Below, piece after piece: positions 6,471 to 13,102 of a DNA stretch of 16,150 bases; position 1 is the first letter of the stretch; each line of letters starts with the position of its first letter. The translations under genes were made by a program, and so were the position numbers. Location: assembly GCA_964643725.1 (NCBI GenBank), contig CAZXTL010000034.1:1-16150 (forward strand), read 5' to 3'. The notes below the pieces were generated by a model. It did no database searches. It had not been told where the DNA came from and saw nothing but the letters and a program-made list of their open reading frames with translations. Origin of the DNA: DYQY01 sp964643725. Lineage in GTDB: Bacteria > Margulisbacteria > Riflemargulisbacteria > GWF2-35-9 > DYQY01.

Positions 6471-9164
6471 ATGATTTGTCAGATATGTAACAAGAGAAAC
6501 GCAGCAATTACTTTACAGACAAATATTAATGGGGTTAATAAAACTCTTCATATTTGTCAGGAATGTGCTAAGGAAAAGAATCATTTATTATTCCCTAAAC
6601 CTTTTCTTGATTCACTAGCTAAACAACAGAATTTGCCACCGTTTTTAGATTCATTACTTAAACAATTTAGTCAGCCATCCTTTGATAAGGTGTATGGTAT
6701 GTTTAGCGAGCATTCTAATAAGGCGATGTATATTGCTCAAGAAGAATGTAAACGCTTAGGTCACGGACTTTTAGATACTGGCCATATGTTGCTTGGTATT
6801 CTGAAGGAAAATGGGATTGTTGCTAGATATTTAGAGTCAGAGAAGATAGATTCAAATAGTTTTATTTTAGAAATTGAAAGTGCATTAGGGAAGGGACAGC
6901 CTTTAGAAGGACTGGATGGAGAGGTTAAACTTAGTCCAAGAGCAAAAAAAGTAGTAGAGCTTTCTTATAATGCAGCAAAAGAGATGCAGAGTCCTTATGT
7001 AGGTCCTGAACATTTGCTTATTGGCCTTTTACGAGAAGCAGAAGGTATCGCTTTTATTTATCTTTCCAGAAAAGGTATTACCATTAATACTTTTTTACAA
7101 TTTTTACAAAAAGAGATGCCAGATAAGAAAGACAATAGAAAAGAAGAGGATATTAATAGTTTTTTCAATACTTTCTTTACCGGACCAGAATCTGAACCTA
7201 AAAAACCAGAACAAAATATTCCAAGTATTTTTGAACAGTTTGGTAGAGACTTGACCAAACTTGCTCAAGAGAATCGGTTGGACCCTGTTATTGGAAGAGA
7301 GAATGAAATAAAGCGTATAGTTAGAATTCTTTCAAGAAGGACTAAAAATAATCCTGTACTTATTGGTGACCCAGGTGTTGGGAAAACAGCAATAGTAGAA
7401 GGGTTGGCGCAAGAGATAGTAAACGAGGAAGTTCCTGAGAATTTAATTGGGAAAAAGGTTATTGAATTACAGTTATCTTCTGTAATAGCTGGCACAAGGT
7501 TTAGAGGTGATTTTGAAGATAGACTTAAAAGGTTATTGGAAGAAGCAACAAAGAAAGATTCCAACATTATTTTATTTATTGATGAATTACATACTATCAT
7601 TGGGGCTGGAGCAGTTGGTGAGAATTCGCTTGATGCAGCAAATATTTTAAAACCAGCGTTAGCTAGGGGAGAGATTCAGTGTATTGGAGCAACAACCATA
7701 GATGAGTACCGCAAATATGTTGAAAAGGATGCGGCGCTTGAAAGGCGTTTTCAAAAGATAGACGTGTCAGAGCCAAGCAAAGAAGAAACAATAGAGATTT
7801 TAAAAGGACTTAGGGATAAATACGAGGCATTCCATAGAGTAGATATTGATGAAGAAGTTATTGAATATGCTGTTGATATGTCCTCAAGATATATCACTGA
7901 TAGGTTTTTGCCAGATAAAGCGATTGATATTATAGACGAAGCAGCAGCTATGGTTAGACTTAATTCTATTTCTTTACCTGAACATATTAAACGTGTTCAA
8001 AAGGAACTTGTTTTAATAAAGAAAAACGAAAAAGCTGCTGTTAAGAACCAAGAATATGAGAAGGCTGCAGAGTATAGAGACAGTATAGGACGATTAGAGT
8101 CTTGGATTTCAGAAGAGAAAGAAAAATGGATGGCAAAAAAAGGAACTAAAGTAGTCAGGATAGATAAAGAAGATATTGCAAAAATTGTATCAGATTGGAC
8201 AAAAATTCCCTTAACCTCTCTTCAAGAGAATGAGCTGGATAAGTATTCCTCAATGGAAGAAGCACTCAAAAGAAATATCATAGGACAAGAAGAAGCAATT
8301 GAGGAAATATCAAGGGTGCTTAAAAGAGCAAGGTCAGGACTAAAAAATCCAGATAGACCGATAGGTTCATTTGTTTTCGCTGGACCAACTGGTGTTGGTA
8401 AGACAGAGTTAGCCAAAGTGCTTACCGAATATTTAATGGGAGATAAGGATAAGCTGCTAAGGTATGATATGAGCGAGTATATGGAGAAGTTTAATATTTC
8501 TAAGCTGATAGGAGCTCCTCCAGGATACGTTGGGTATGATGAAGCAGGGCAACTTACTCAAAGTGTTCGGAGAAATGCCTACAGTATCATTTTGTTTGAT
8601 GAGATAGAAAAAGCACACCCTGAAATATTTAATATTTTATTACAGATTCTAGACAATGGGTTTGTTACAGACAGCCAAGGTAGAAAAATAGATTTCCGAA
8701 ACACTACAATAATTATGACAACAAATATGGGTTCTGATCAAGCAAGGGCTTATGGGTTTAATTCAGGTAATGACAAAAGTAATTATGAGACATTAAAAAG
8801 TAATGTACAAAGTGAAATTAAGAAAAATTTCAAAGTAGAATTTATTAATAGAATTAATGGTGTTGTTGTTTTTAAACCGCTCACGCTAGAATCTATGTCT
8901 AAGATATTCGATTTATTAACAGAAAATATTATTAAGCGTTTAGACGAGAAGAATATTGTTATTAAAATATCAAAGGGAGTTAAGGAAAAGCTAATCAACG
9001 ATTCAGAGTATGAAGAGTTCGGTGCAAGATCTTTGGGTAGAATTATTGAAAAAAGCATAGAAGATCCATTAGCACATAAGCTTTTAAGAAAAGAAATTAA
9101 GGGCGACCAAACAGTCAGCCTAAAGTTATCATCACAAGGCGAGATAACCTTTTCCATTACATAG
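6471..9164 (+). CDS. clpC: ClpC-type AAA+ unfoldase fused to an N-terminal McsA-like zinc ribbon
   Basis: An 897-aa protein, longer than common ClpC (about 810-850 aa). Residues 1-40 form a McsA-like zinc ribbon (C3, C6, C29, C32: MICQIC and HICQEC). A linker follows, then a double Clp N-domain (about 80-210), first AAA+ module (Walker A GDPGVGKT near 299, Walker B IDELHT near 370), a UVR-like middle coiled coil (about 520-555), second AAA+ module (Walker A GPTGVGKT near 638, Walker B LFDEIEKAHPE near 710) and the D2-small domain. Residues 761-763 (YGF) lie where ClpC has its ClpP-docking loop, so it probably feeds substrates to ClpP. The frame is open 31 codons further upstream, but that part translates the palindromic repeat and an array; MICQIC is the natural start. 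No mcsA or mcsB lies nearby. Confidence 0.93.
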   Translation: MICQICNKRNAAITLQTNINGVNKTLHICQECAKEKNHLLFPKPFLDSLAKQQNLPPFLDSLLKQFSQPSFDKVYGMFSEHSNKAMYIAQEECKRLGHGLLDTGHMLLGILKENGIVARYLESEKIDSNSFILEIESALGKGQPLEGLDGEVKLSPRAKKVVELSYNAAKEMQSPYVGPEHLLIGLLREAEGIAFIYLSRKGITINTFLQFLQKEMPDKKDNRKEEDINSFFNTFFTGPESEPKKPEQNIPSIFEQFGRDLTKLAQENRLDPVIGRENEIKRIVRILSRRTKNNPVLIGDPGVGKTAIVEGLAQEIVNEEVPENLIGKKVIELQLSSVIAGTRFRGDFEDRLKRLLEEATKKDSNIILFIDELHTIIGAGAVGENSLDAANILKPALARGEIQCIGATTIDEYRKYVEKDAALERRFQKIDVSEPSKEETIEILKGLRDKYEAFHRVDIDEEVIEYAVDMSSRYITDRFLPDKAIDIIDEAAAMVRLNSISLPEHIKRVQKELVLIKKNEKAAVKNQEYEKAAEYRDSIGRLESWISEEKEKWMAKKGTKVVRIDKEDIAKIVSDWTKIPLTSLQENELDKYSSMEEALKRNIIGQEEAIEEISRVLKRARSGLKNPDRPIGSFVFAGPTGVGKTELAKVLTEYLMGDKDKLLRYDMSEYMEKFNISKLIGAPPGYVGYDEAGQLTQSVRRNAYSIILFDEIEKAHPEIFNILLQILDNGFVTDSQGRKIDFRNTTIIMTTNMGSDQARAYGFNSGNDKSNYETLKSNVQSEIKKNFKVEFINRINGVVVFKPLTLESMSKIFDLLTENIIKRLDEKNIVIKISKGVKEKLINDSEYEEFGARSLGRIIEKSIEDPLAHKLLRKEIKGDQTVSLKLSSQGEITFSIT

Positions 9165-10046
9165 ATGAAAATTGAACAAGCAGTTGAAGATTTCCTGCTA
9201 TATTTAAAATATGAGAAAGGATACTCCAACAATACCTTTTCTGCGTACAATATTGATCTCTATCAGTTCATTAAATGGGGCAAGGTTAAGGATACTGACC
9301 TTTTTGCGTTAGAACACATAAATGATTACTTACTTCAGATGAAACGACGAGGATTCGAGAAAAAGACCCTTACAAGGAAGTTGTCTTCTTTAAGTTCTTT
9401 TATTAATTATTTGTTAAAGAAAGGTATTATTAAAGAGAATTTAAAAGTTTTTTTAGATTTCCCACGACAGAATAAGCGTTTACCAAAGATAGTTAGTAAA
9501 GATACTATTAAAAAAATCAGTGGGTTTAAGATGAAGAAGTTCTACAAAGATGAGATGATTTTTTTACGAGATAGGGCCATGTTGGCACTTATGTATGGTT
9601 GTGGTCTTAGAGTTTCAGAAGTGGCTGATTCATCTTTAAAAGATCTTGATTTGACAAGAAGAACAATAAGAATATTTGGGAAAGGTGAAAAAGAACGCGT
9701 AGTTCCTGTTGCAGAAGCTATAGTTATTAAGTTAGAAGAATTTTTAACCAGTTGGAATGAAATCAAAAGAGTTGCTGTGTTTACAAAGAAGAATGGTAGT
9801 TCTTTGACTAGACAGAGGATATGGGAGATTATTAAAGAGTGGAAAACTAATCTTGAGATACAAGAGAAGATTACTCCTCATATGCTTCGGCATACATTCG
9901 CTACTTTGCTTTTAGAGAATGATATTGATCTAAGGTATATCCAAGAGATGCTGGGTCATAGTAATATTGCTACGACTGAGATATACACGGCTGTTAATAC
10001 TGGCAGGCTACATGATGTTTACAGAAAGGCACATCCAAGAGCATAA
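9165..10046 (+). CDS. xerD: Xer-family tyrosine recombinase
   Basis: A 293-aa protein with an N-terminal SAM-like core-binding domain (about residues 1-90, with YSNNTFSAYNIDLYQF) and a C-terminal catalytic domain. All six catalytic residues are visible: R149 (GCGLRVSE), K173 (FGKGEKER), H239 and R242 (PHMLRHTFA), H265 (LGHSN) and the nucleophile Y274 (IYTAV). Their spacing matches XerD closely. Xer recombinases resolve chromosome dimers at dif, usually as an XerC/XerD pair; other Xer-like proteins move genes. The ATG follows the clpC stop codon with no gap, so it is probably co-transcribed and translationally coupled. XerC versus XerD cannot be settled from one copy, so the symbol is tentative. 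Confidence 0.88.
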   Translation: MKIEQAVEDFLLYLKYEKGYSNNTFSAYNIDLYQFIKWGKVKDTDLFALEHINDYLLQMKRRGFEKKTLTRKLSSLSSFINYLLKKGIIKENLKVFLDFPRQNKRLPKIVSKDTIKKISGFKMKKFYKDEMIFLRDRAMLALMYGCGLRVSEVADSSLKDLDLTRRTIRIFGKGEKERVVPVAEAIVIKLEEFLTSWNEIKRVAVFTKKNGSSLTRQRIWEIIKEWKTNLEIQEKITPHMLRHTFATLLLENDIDLRYIQEMLGHSNIATTEIYTAVNTGRLHDVYRKAHPRA

Positions 10047-10047
10047 A

Positions 10048-10740
10048 ATGATATTTTGGGTTATACGGATAATAGTTTTAATACTTTCAGTAATGTTGCA
10101 TGAGCTGGCTCATGGCTTTTCTGCTTTAGTTCTTGGAGATGATACTGCCAAAAAAGCTGGCAGATTAACGCTTAATCCCATTAAGCATTTAGACCCTTTT
10201 GGTTCAATAGTTTTACCTTTGATTTTGGCTGTATCTAACAGTCCTGTTATGTTTGGTTGGGCAAAGCCAGTGCCAATCGATATGACTAAAATAAAAGATT
10301 CTAAAAAGAATGTAGCGATAGTTTCTATTGCTGGCCCATTGGTCAATGTAGTTTTAATATTATTTGGTATAGGGATGCTTCATTTATTGGAATCTTTAAT
10401 TTTGGCAAAGTTTGGCCAAGATGTATATAAGGTATATTTAATGGTTGGAGAGACAGTAAAACAACAGCTTATAAATTCAGATTTTATATTATTTATTGGG
10501 GTGGAGTTCTTTCTGCAACTGGTATTCATTAATACAGCTTTGGCAGTATTTAATTTAATTCCTATTCCTCCACTGGATGGAAGTAGATTGCTTTATCCAT
10601 TTTTAGGCAAGAATCAGGAGCATATTTTTGGCATATTAGAACGTTTTGGTATTCTAATTATTTTCGGATTGTTATATTTAAATGTTCTTGACCCAATTTT
10701 TAACTTTTTCTTTAAATTTATTATTAAGTTTATAGTGTGA
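10048..10740 (+). CDS. M50 family site-2-type zinc metalloprotease
   Basis: A 230-aa polytopic membrane protein. The first helix carries the zinc motif HELAH (H18, E19, H22), and the late segment FNLIPIPPLDGSRLLY supplies the third ligand (D177). GWAKPVPI and SIAGPLVNVV are typical of the compact, PDZ-less M50B group. Such enzymes cleave transmembrane substrates in the membrane; the substrate is unknown. The frame is open from 9967, but those 27 extra codons overlap xer and read as its shifted frame (MLRLRYTRLL). The ATG at 10048, one base after the xer stop codon, gives the expected short N-terminus before the HELAH helix and is preferred. Confidence 0.9.
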   Translation: MIFWVIRIIVLILSVMLHELAHGFSALVLGDDTAKKAGRLTLNPIKHLDPFGSIVLPLILAVSNSPVMFGWAKPVPIDMTKIKDSKKNVAIVSIAGPLVNVVLILFGIGMLHLLESLILAKFGQDVYKVYLMVGETVKQQLINSDFILFIGVEFFLQLVFINTALAVFNLIPIPPLDGSRLLYPFLGKNQEHIFGILERFGILIIFGLLYLNVLDPIFNFFFKFIIKFIV

Positions 10741-10752
10741 TTTTACTCTTCC

Positions 10753-10784
10753 CAGTGAACAATTGAACAAATGAACCAATGAAC
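10753..10784. repeat. Four-unit 8-bp phased array, copy 2
   Basis: The octamers are CAGTGAAC, AATTGAAC, AAATGAAC and CAATGAAC, with C at 10760, 10768, 10776 and 10784. The array lies between the M50 protease gene and the trxB promoter, 9 nt before the -10 hexamer. Confidence 0.7.
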
Positions 10785-10790
10785 CGTTTA

Positions 10791-10799
10791 TGCTATACT
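10791..10799 (+). promoter_or_regulatory. Extended -10 promoter for trxB-rpiB
   Basis: TG at 10791-10792, one base, then TATACT at 10794-10799 form an extended -10. A -35 is poor (ATGAAC at 10771-10776 with a 17-bp spacer, inside the octamer array). The predicted start near 10806 leaves a short leader with AGAGGTGA (10807-10814) as ribosome-binding site before the ATG at 10819. Confidence 0.6.
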
Positions 10800-10818
10800 T
10801 TCTGATAGAGGTGATTTT

Positions 10819-11772
10819 ATGAAAAAGTTTTATGAAATAATTATTATTGGTGCTGGTCCAGCTGGACTAAGTGCTGCCATATACGCTGCTAGGACAACAA
10901 GAAGTGTTTTGATTATTGAGAAAGCCATGGTTGGTGGACAACAAAGTATGACAGAACACTTAGAAAATTATCCTGGCACAGGCAAAGATCCTGTTTCTGG
11001 GATAGCATTGGCTGAACAGATGCAGATTCAAGCAGAGACACAAGGAGCAGAATTTCTTTTTGATGAAGTTAAGGGTATAGAGATTAATGGGGACTTGAAA
11101 ATAGTCAAAACAGCCTACAGCGGCGACCTTGAGGCAAAAGCAATTATTCTTGCTACAGGAAGAAGTCCACGTAAGTTAAACGTGAAAGGTGAGGATGAAT
11201 TTATTGGTAGAGGGGTTTCTTTTTGTGCAACCTGTGATGGAGCATTTTATAGAGACAAAAAGATAGCTGTAATTGGTGGAGGAAATGCTGCGTTTGAGGA
11301 AGCACTTTTTTTAACAAAATTTGCTAGAGAGATTTTAATAATACATAGACGAGCCGAGTTTAGGGCTGAAAAGATTATTATTGAGAGAGTTAAGAATAAT
11401 CCTAAAATTAAAATTATGACACCATATATCGTTACTTCTATAAATGGAGATAAAACTGTGCAAAACGTTGGAGTAAAGAATAGCGAAAATGGAGCAGATT
11501 CCCAGATTGATGTTTCAGGTGTTTTTATGTATGTTGGGAGTGATCCAAATACCGACTTATTTAAGGAGATTGTTACTACAGACAATAAAGGTTATGTAGT
11601 TGTTGATGAACAAAAGAGGACAATAGTGCCTGGGATATTTGCTGCAGGAGATATGCTTAACAAACATGTTTGGCAGGTAGTTACGGCTGTTTCTGACGGT
11701 GCAATTGCTGCTATTTCCGCTGATGAATATTTGACTGAGTTGCAACGACATGAGATAAAGGAGAAAATATGA
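10819..11772 (+). CDS. trxB: Thioredoxin reductase
   Basis: A 317-aa flavoprotein of normal length. It has the N-terminal FAD motif GAGPAGLSAAIYAAR, the redox-active CATC (C136, C139) followed by DG, the NADPH-binding GGGNAAFEEALFL with HRR further on, and the C-terminal FAD motif FAAGDMLNKHVWQVVTAVSDGAIAA. It transfers electrons from NADPH through FAD and the dithiol to thioredoxin in the cytoplasm. A thioredoxin gene lies about 4 kb downstream at 15867 under different control. Its stop codon overlaps the rpiB start (ATGA), so the two are one operon. A strong extended -10 and good Shine-Dalgarno support the start. Confidence 0.97.
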   Translation: MKKFYEIIIIGAGPAGLSAAIYAARTTRSVLIIEKAMVGGQQSMTEHLENYPGTGKDPVSGIALAEQMQIQAETQGAEFLFDEVKGIEINGDLKIVKTAYSGDLEAKAIILATGRSPRKLNVKGEDEFIGRGVSFCATCDGAFYRDKKIAVIGGGNAAFEEALFLTKFAREILIIHRRAEFRAEKIIIERVKNNPKIKIMTPYIVTSINGDKTVQNVGVKNSENGADSQIDVSGVFMYVGSDPNTDLFKEIVTTDNKGYVVVDEQKRTIVPGIFAAGDMLNKHVWQVVTAVSDGAIAAISADEYLTELQRHEIKEKI

Positions 11773-12200
11773 AAATAGCAATAGGCAATGATCATGCTGG
11801 AGTTGAAATGAAGCAACTATTGGCTAGTCATATTATTAATAAATATGGCTATGAAGTAATAAATGTTGGGACAGATACAGTGGAGTCAGTAGATTATCCT
11901 GTGTATGGCAGAAAAGTGGCGCAATTAGTTGCAGATAAGAAAGCTAATAAAGGTATTGTTATTTGTGGAACAGGTATTGGGATGTCTATTTCTGCCAACA
12001 AAGTTAAAGGAATAAGGGCTGCTTTATGTAAGGATCAGGATGCTGCAGAAATGACAAGGAAACATAATGATTCTAATGTTTTAGCTTTAGGAGCTAGAAC
12101 AACTTCTTTAGCTGAGGCAATAAAGATAGCCGATGTATGGCTAACAACTGAGTTTGAGGGTGGCAGGCACCAACGTAGAGTAGAGATGCTAGAGGATTAG
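11769..12200 (+). CDS. rpiB: Ribose-5-phosphate isomerase B
   Basis: A 143-aa protein of normal length for the RpiB/LacA family. It has MKIAIGNDHAGVEMK with the phosphate/sugar-binding D and H, DYPVYGRKVA, the active-site cysteine stretch IVICGTGIGMSISANKVKGIRAAL, and RKHNDSNVLALGAR. It interconverts ribulose 5-phosphate and ribose 5-phosphate in the non-oxidative pentose phosphate pathway. The start overlaps the trxB stop codon by ATGA and is preceded by AAGGAG, so it is translated with trxB. LacA- or allose-type activity is possible in the family, but no lac or als genes are near. Confidence 0.95.
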   Translation: MKIAIGNDHAGVEMKQLLASHIINKYGYEVINVGTDTVESVDYPVYGRKVAQLVADKKANKGIVICGTGIGMSISANKVKGIRAALCKDQDAAEMTRKHNDSNVLALGARTTSLAEAIKIADVWLTTEFEGGRHQRRVEMLED

Positions 12201-12201
12201 C

Positions 12202-12321
12202 TTATCCTTCGGTACTTGTTTTCATCTCCAAGAGTTCGTTAATAATTTCTTCGGAAGCACCTAAAAGCTTCATTAACTTTATTTCGGATTCAAAACTAAG
12301 CATATTTCTTTCGAATTCCAT
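12202..12321 (-). CDS. Small hypothetical protein (39 aa), minus strand
   Basis: The only minus-strand gene in the window. The ATG (12321-12319) is preceded by AGGAGGG (12334-12328 on the minus strand) with a 6-nt spacer, the strongest Shine-Dalgarno here next to that of trxA. The product begins MEFERNMLSFESEIK, continues KLLGASEEIINELLEM and ends KTSTEG. It is acidic, with two likely amphipathic helices, and has no membrane segment or cysteine. It converges on rpiB (stop codons 2 nt apart) and points away from the tRNA. No confident promoter is visible. The family is not recognised. It could be a small regulator, an antitoxin-like peptide or the remnant of a larger gene. Confidence 0.6.
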   Translation of the reverse strand: MEFERNMLSFESEIKLMKLLGASEEIINELLEMKTSTEG

Positions 12322-12414
12322 AGCTGACCCTCCTAATGATGTATAAAAGTAATATTGCCCGATAATTTAATAGTTAAACATAAAACAGAGAAAATAAATT
12401 GATGCTCTACTTAC

Positions 12415-12443
12415 TTGCGAAAAAAATAGATATGTTCTAAAAT
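12415..12443 (+). promoter_or_regulatory. Candidate tRNA-Met promoter
   Basis: TTGCGA (12415-12420, 4 of 6) lies 17 bp before TAAAAT (12438-12443, 5 of 6). The predicted start near 12450 leaves a roughly 10-nt 5' leader before the tRNA, as expected for a tRNA precursor cut by RNase P. Confidence 0.6.
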
Positions 12444-12459
12444 AAACAGGCGATTTTAT

Positions 12460-12536
12460 GGCGATGTAGCTCAGATGGTTAGAGCACACGGCTCATACCC
12501 GTGGTGTCGTTGGTTCGATCCCAACCATCGCTACCA
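12460..12536 (+). tRNA. tRNA-Met (anticodon CAT), CCA encoded
   Basis: A full 77-nt cloverleaf. The acceptor stem GGCGATG (12460-12466) pairs with CATCGCT (12526-12532), with a G-U first pair. The D stem is GCTC/GAGC, the anticodon stem CACGG/CCGTG encloses the loop CTCATAC, and the T stem GTTGG/CCAAC encloses TTCGATC. Discriminator A is at 12533 and encoded CCA at 12534-12536. It lacks the initiator hallmarks (unpaired first position, three G-C pairs next to the anticodon loop), so elongator Met is most likely. A lysidine-modified Ile tRNA (also CAT) cannot be fully excluded. Confidence 0.95.
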
Positions 12537-12551
12537 AGCTTCGCTTGGTAG
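12531..12551 (+). other. Hairpin overlapping the tRNA 3' end
   Basis: CTACCAAGC (12531-12539) and GCTTGGTAG (12543-12551) form a perfect 9-bp stem with a TTC loop. The left arm includes the last two acceptor-stem bases, the discriminator and the CCA. Folding of this trailer hairpin competes with the top of the acceptor stem. No T-run follows, so it is a weak terminator at best. Confidence 0.6.
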
Positions 12552-12586
12552 TTCCTATCCCCAGTTACTAATTATTAAAAAAAATG

Positions 12587-12592
12587 TATTAT
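12587..12592 (+). promoter_or_regulatory. -10 box before the PLD-family gene
   Basis: TATTAT (5 of 6) ends 6 nt before the ATG at 12599, the spacing expected if transcription starts on the A of the start codon. The -35 is weak (TTACTA at 12565-12570, 16-bp spacer). There is no Shine-Dalgarno for either ATG (12584 or 12599), and this promoter favours 12599. Confidence 0.45.
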
Positions 12593-12598
12593 ATAAGT

Positions 12599-13102
12599 AT
12601 GATTAAATTTATTATTTCTTTTTTGTTGTTAATTTCTATTACATTTCCGTCTCAAGTATTTTTTTCTCCAAACGGTGGCACGCGAGAGCATTTGATAAAG
12701 CTTATGCAAAACACTACAGGGGACATAGATATTGCTATTTATAGTTTTACTTCAAAGGAACTTGCTATAGCCTTATTAGCTGAACAGAAAAAAGGTCGCA
12801 GAATTCGTTTGATAGCTGATAGAGGTCAAGGGGAAGGCAAGTATAGTATGCTCGAGCTTGTAAGAAAAAATTTCCCAGTAAAGTATTTGCCTGTTAATAA
12901 TGACAGAGGGATGATGCATAATAAATTTATGATTATTGGTGGCAAACAGTTGGTGACTGGGTCATATAATTGGAGCACAAATGCTGAGAAATATAATTAT
13001 GAGAATTGTTTAATATTAGAAGATAAAGAATTGATTAAACAATACAGTGCAGAGTTTGAAAAACTTTGGAAAGAAGCTGTTAGTTATGATCAACTTCAAT
13101 GA
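12599..13102 (+). CDS. Secreted phospholipase D-family (Nuc-like) protein
   Basis: A 167-aa protein with an N-terminal hydrophobic signal (IKFIISFLLLISITFPSQ). One PLD domain follows: IDIAIYSFTSKELAIAL, then IRLIADRGQG, then MHNKFMIIGGKQLVTGSYNWS. Single-domain members such as Nuc work as dimers and cleave phosphodiester bonds in DNA or lipids outside the cytoplasm. The HxKxxxxD motif keeps H107 and K109, but the usual Asp is Gly at 114; the following TGSYNWS is intact. The catalytic His and Lys remain, so activity is possible. The reading frame also has an ATG at 12584; 12599 fits the signal peptide and the -10 better. The end overlaps nth by 17 nt. Confidence 0.83.
   Translation: MIKFIISFLLLISITFPSQVFFSPNGGTREHLIKLMQNTTGDIDIAIYSFTSKELAIALLAEQKKGRRIRLIADRGQGEGKYSMLELVRKNFPVKYLPVNNDRGMMHNKFMIIGGKQLVTGSYNWSTNAEKYNYENCLILEDKELIKQYSAEFEKLWKEAVSYDQLQ

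Noticed and set aside
8783..9250. 155-codon minus-strand open frame across the clpC end
   Set aside because: It lies opposite the conserved D2 domain of ClpC and the start of xer, with no Shine-Dalgarno and no recognisable domain.
9967..10047. 27-codon extension of the M50 protease into xer
   Set aside because: It is the shifted frame of the conserved Xer active-site region and has no domain meaning; the ATG at 10048 follows the xer stop codon directly.
11247..11816. Minus-strand open frames across trxB
   Set aside because: They are antisense to conserved trxB and rpiB codons and have low-complexity translations.
12185..12208. Terminator between rpiB and the small minus-strand gene
   Set aside because: Only a 5-bp imperfect stem (AGGAT/ATCCT) and no T-run on either strand.
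12460..12536. Initiator tRNA-fMet
   Set aside because: The first acceptor position is a G-U pair rather than a mismatch, and the anticodon stem lacks the three consecutive G-C pairs of initiators.
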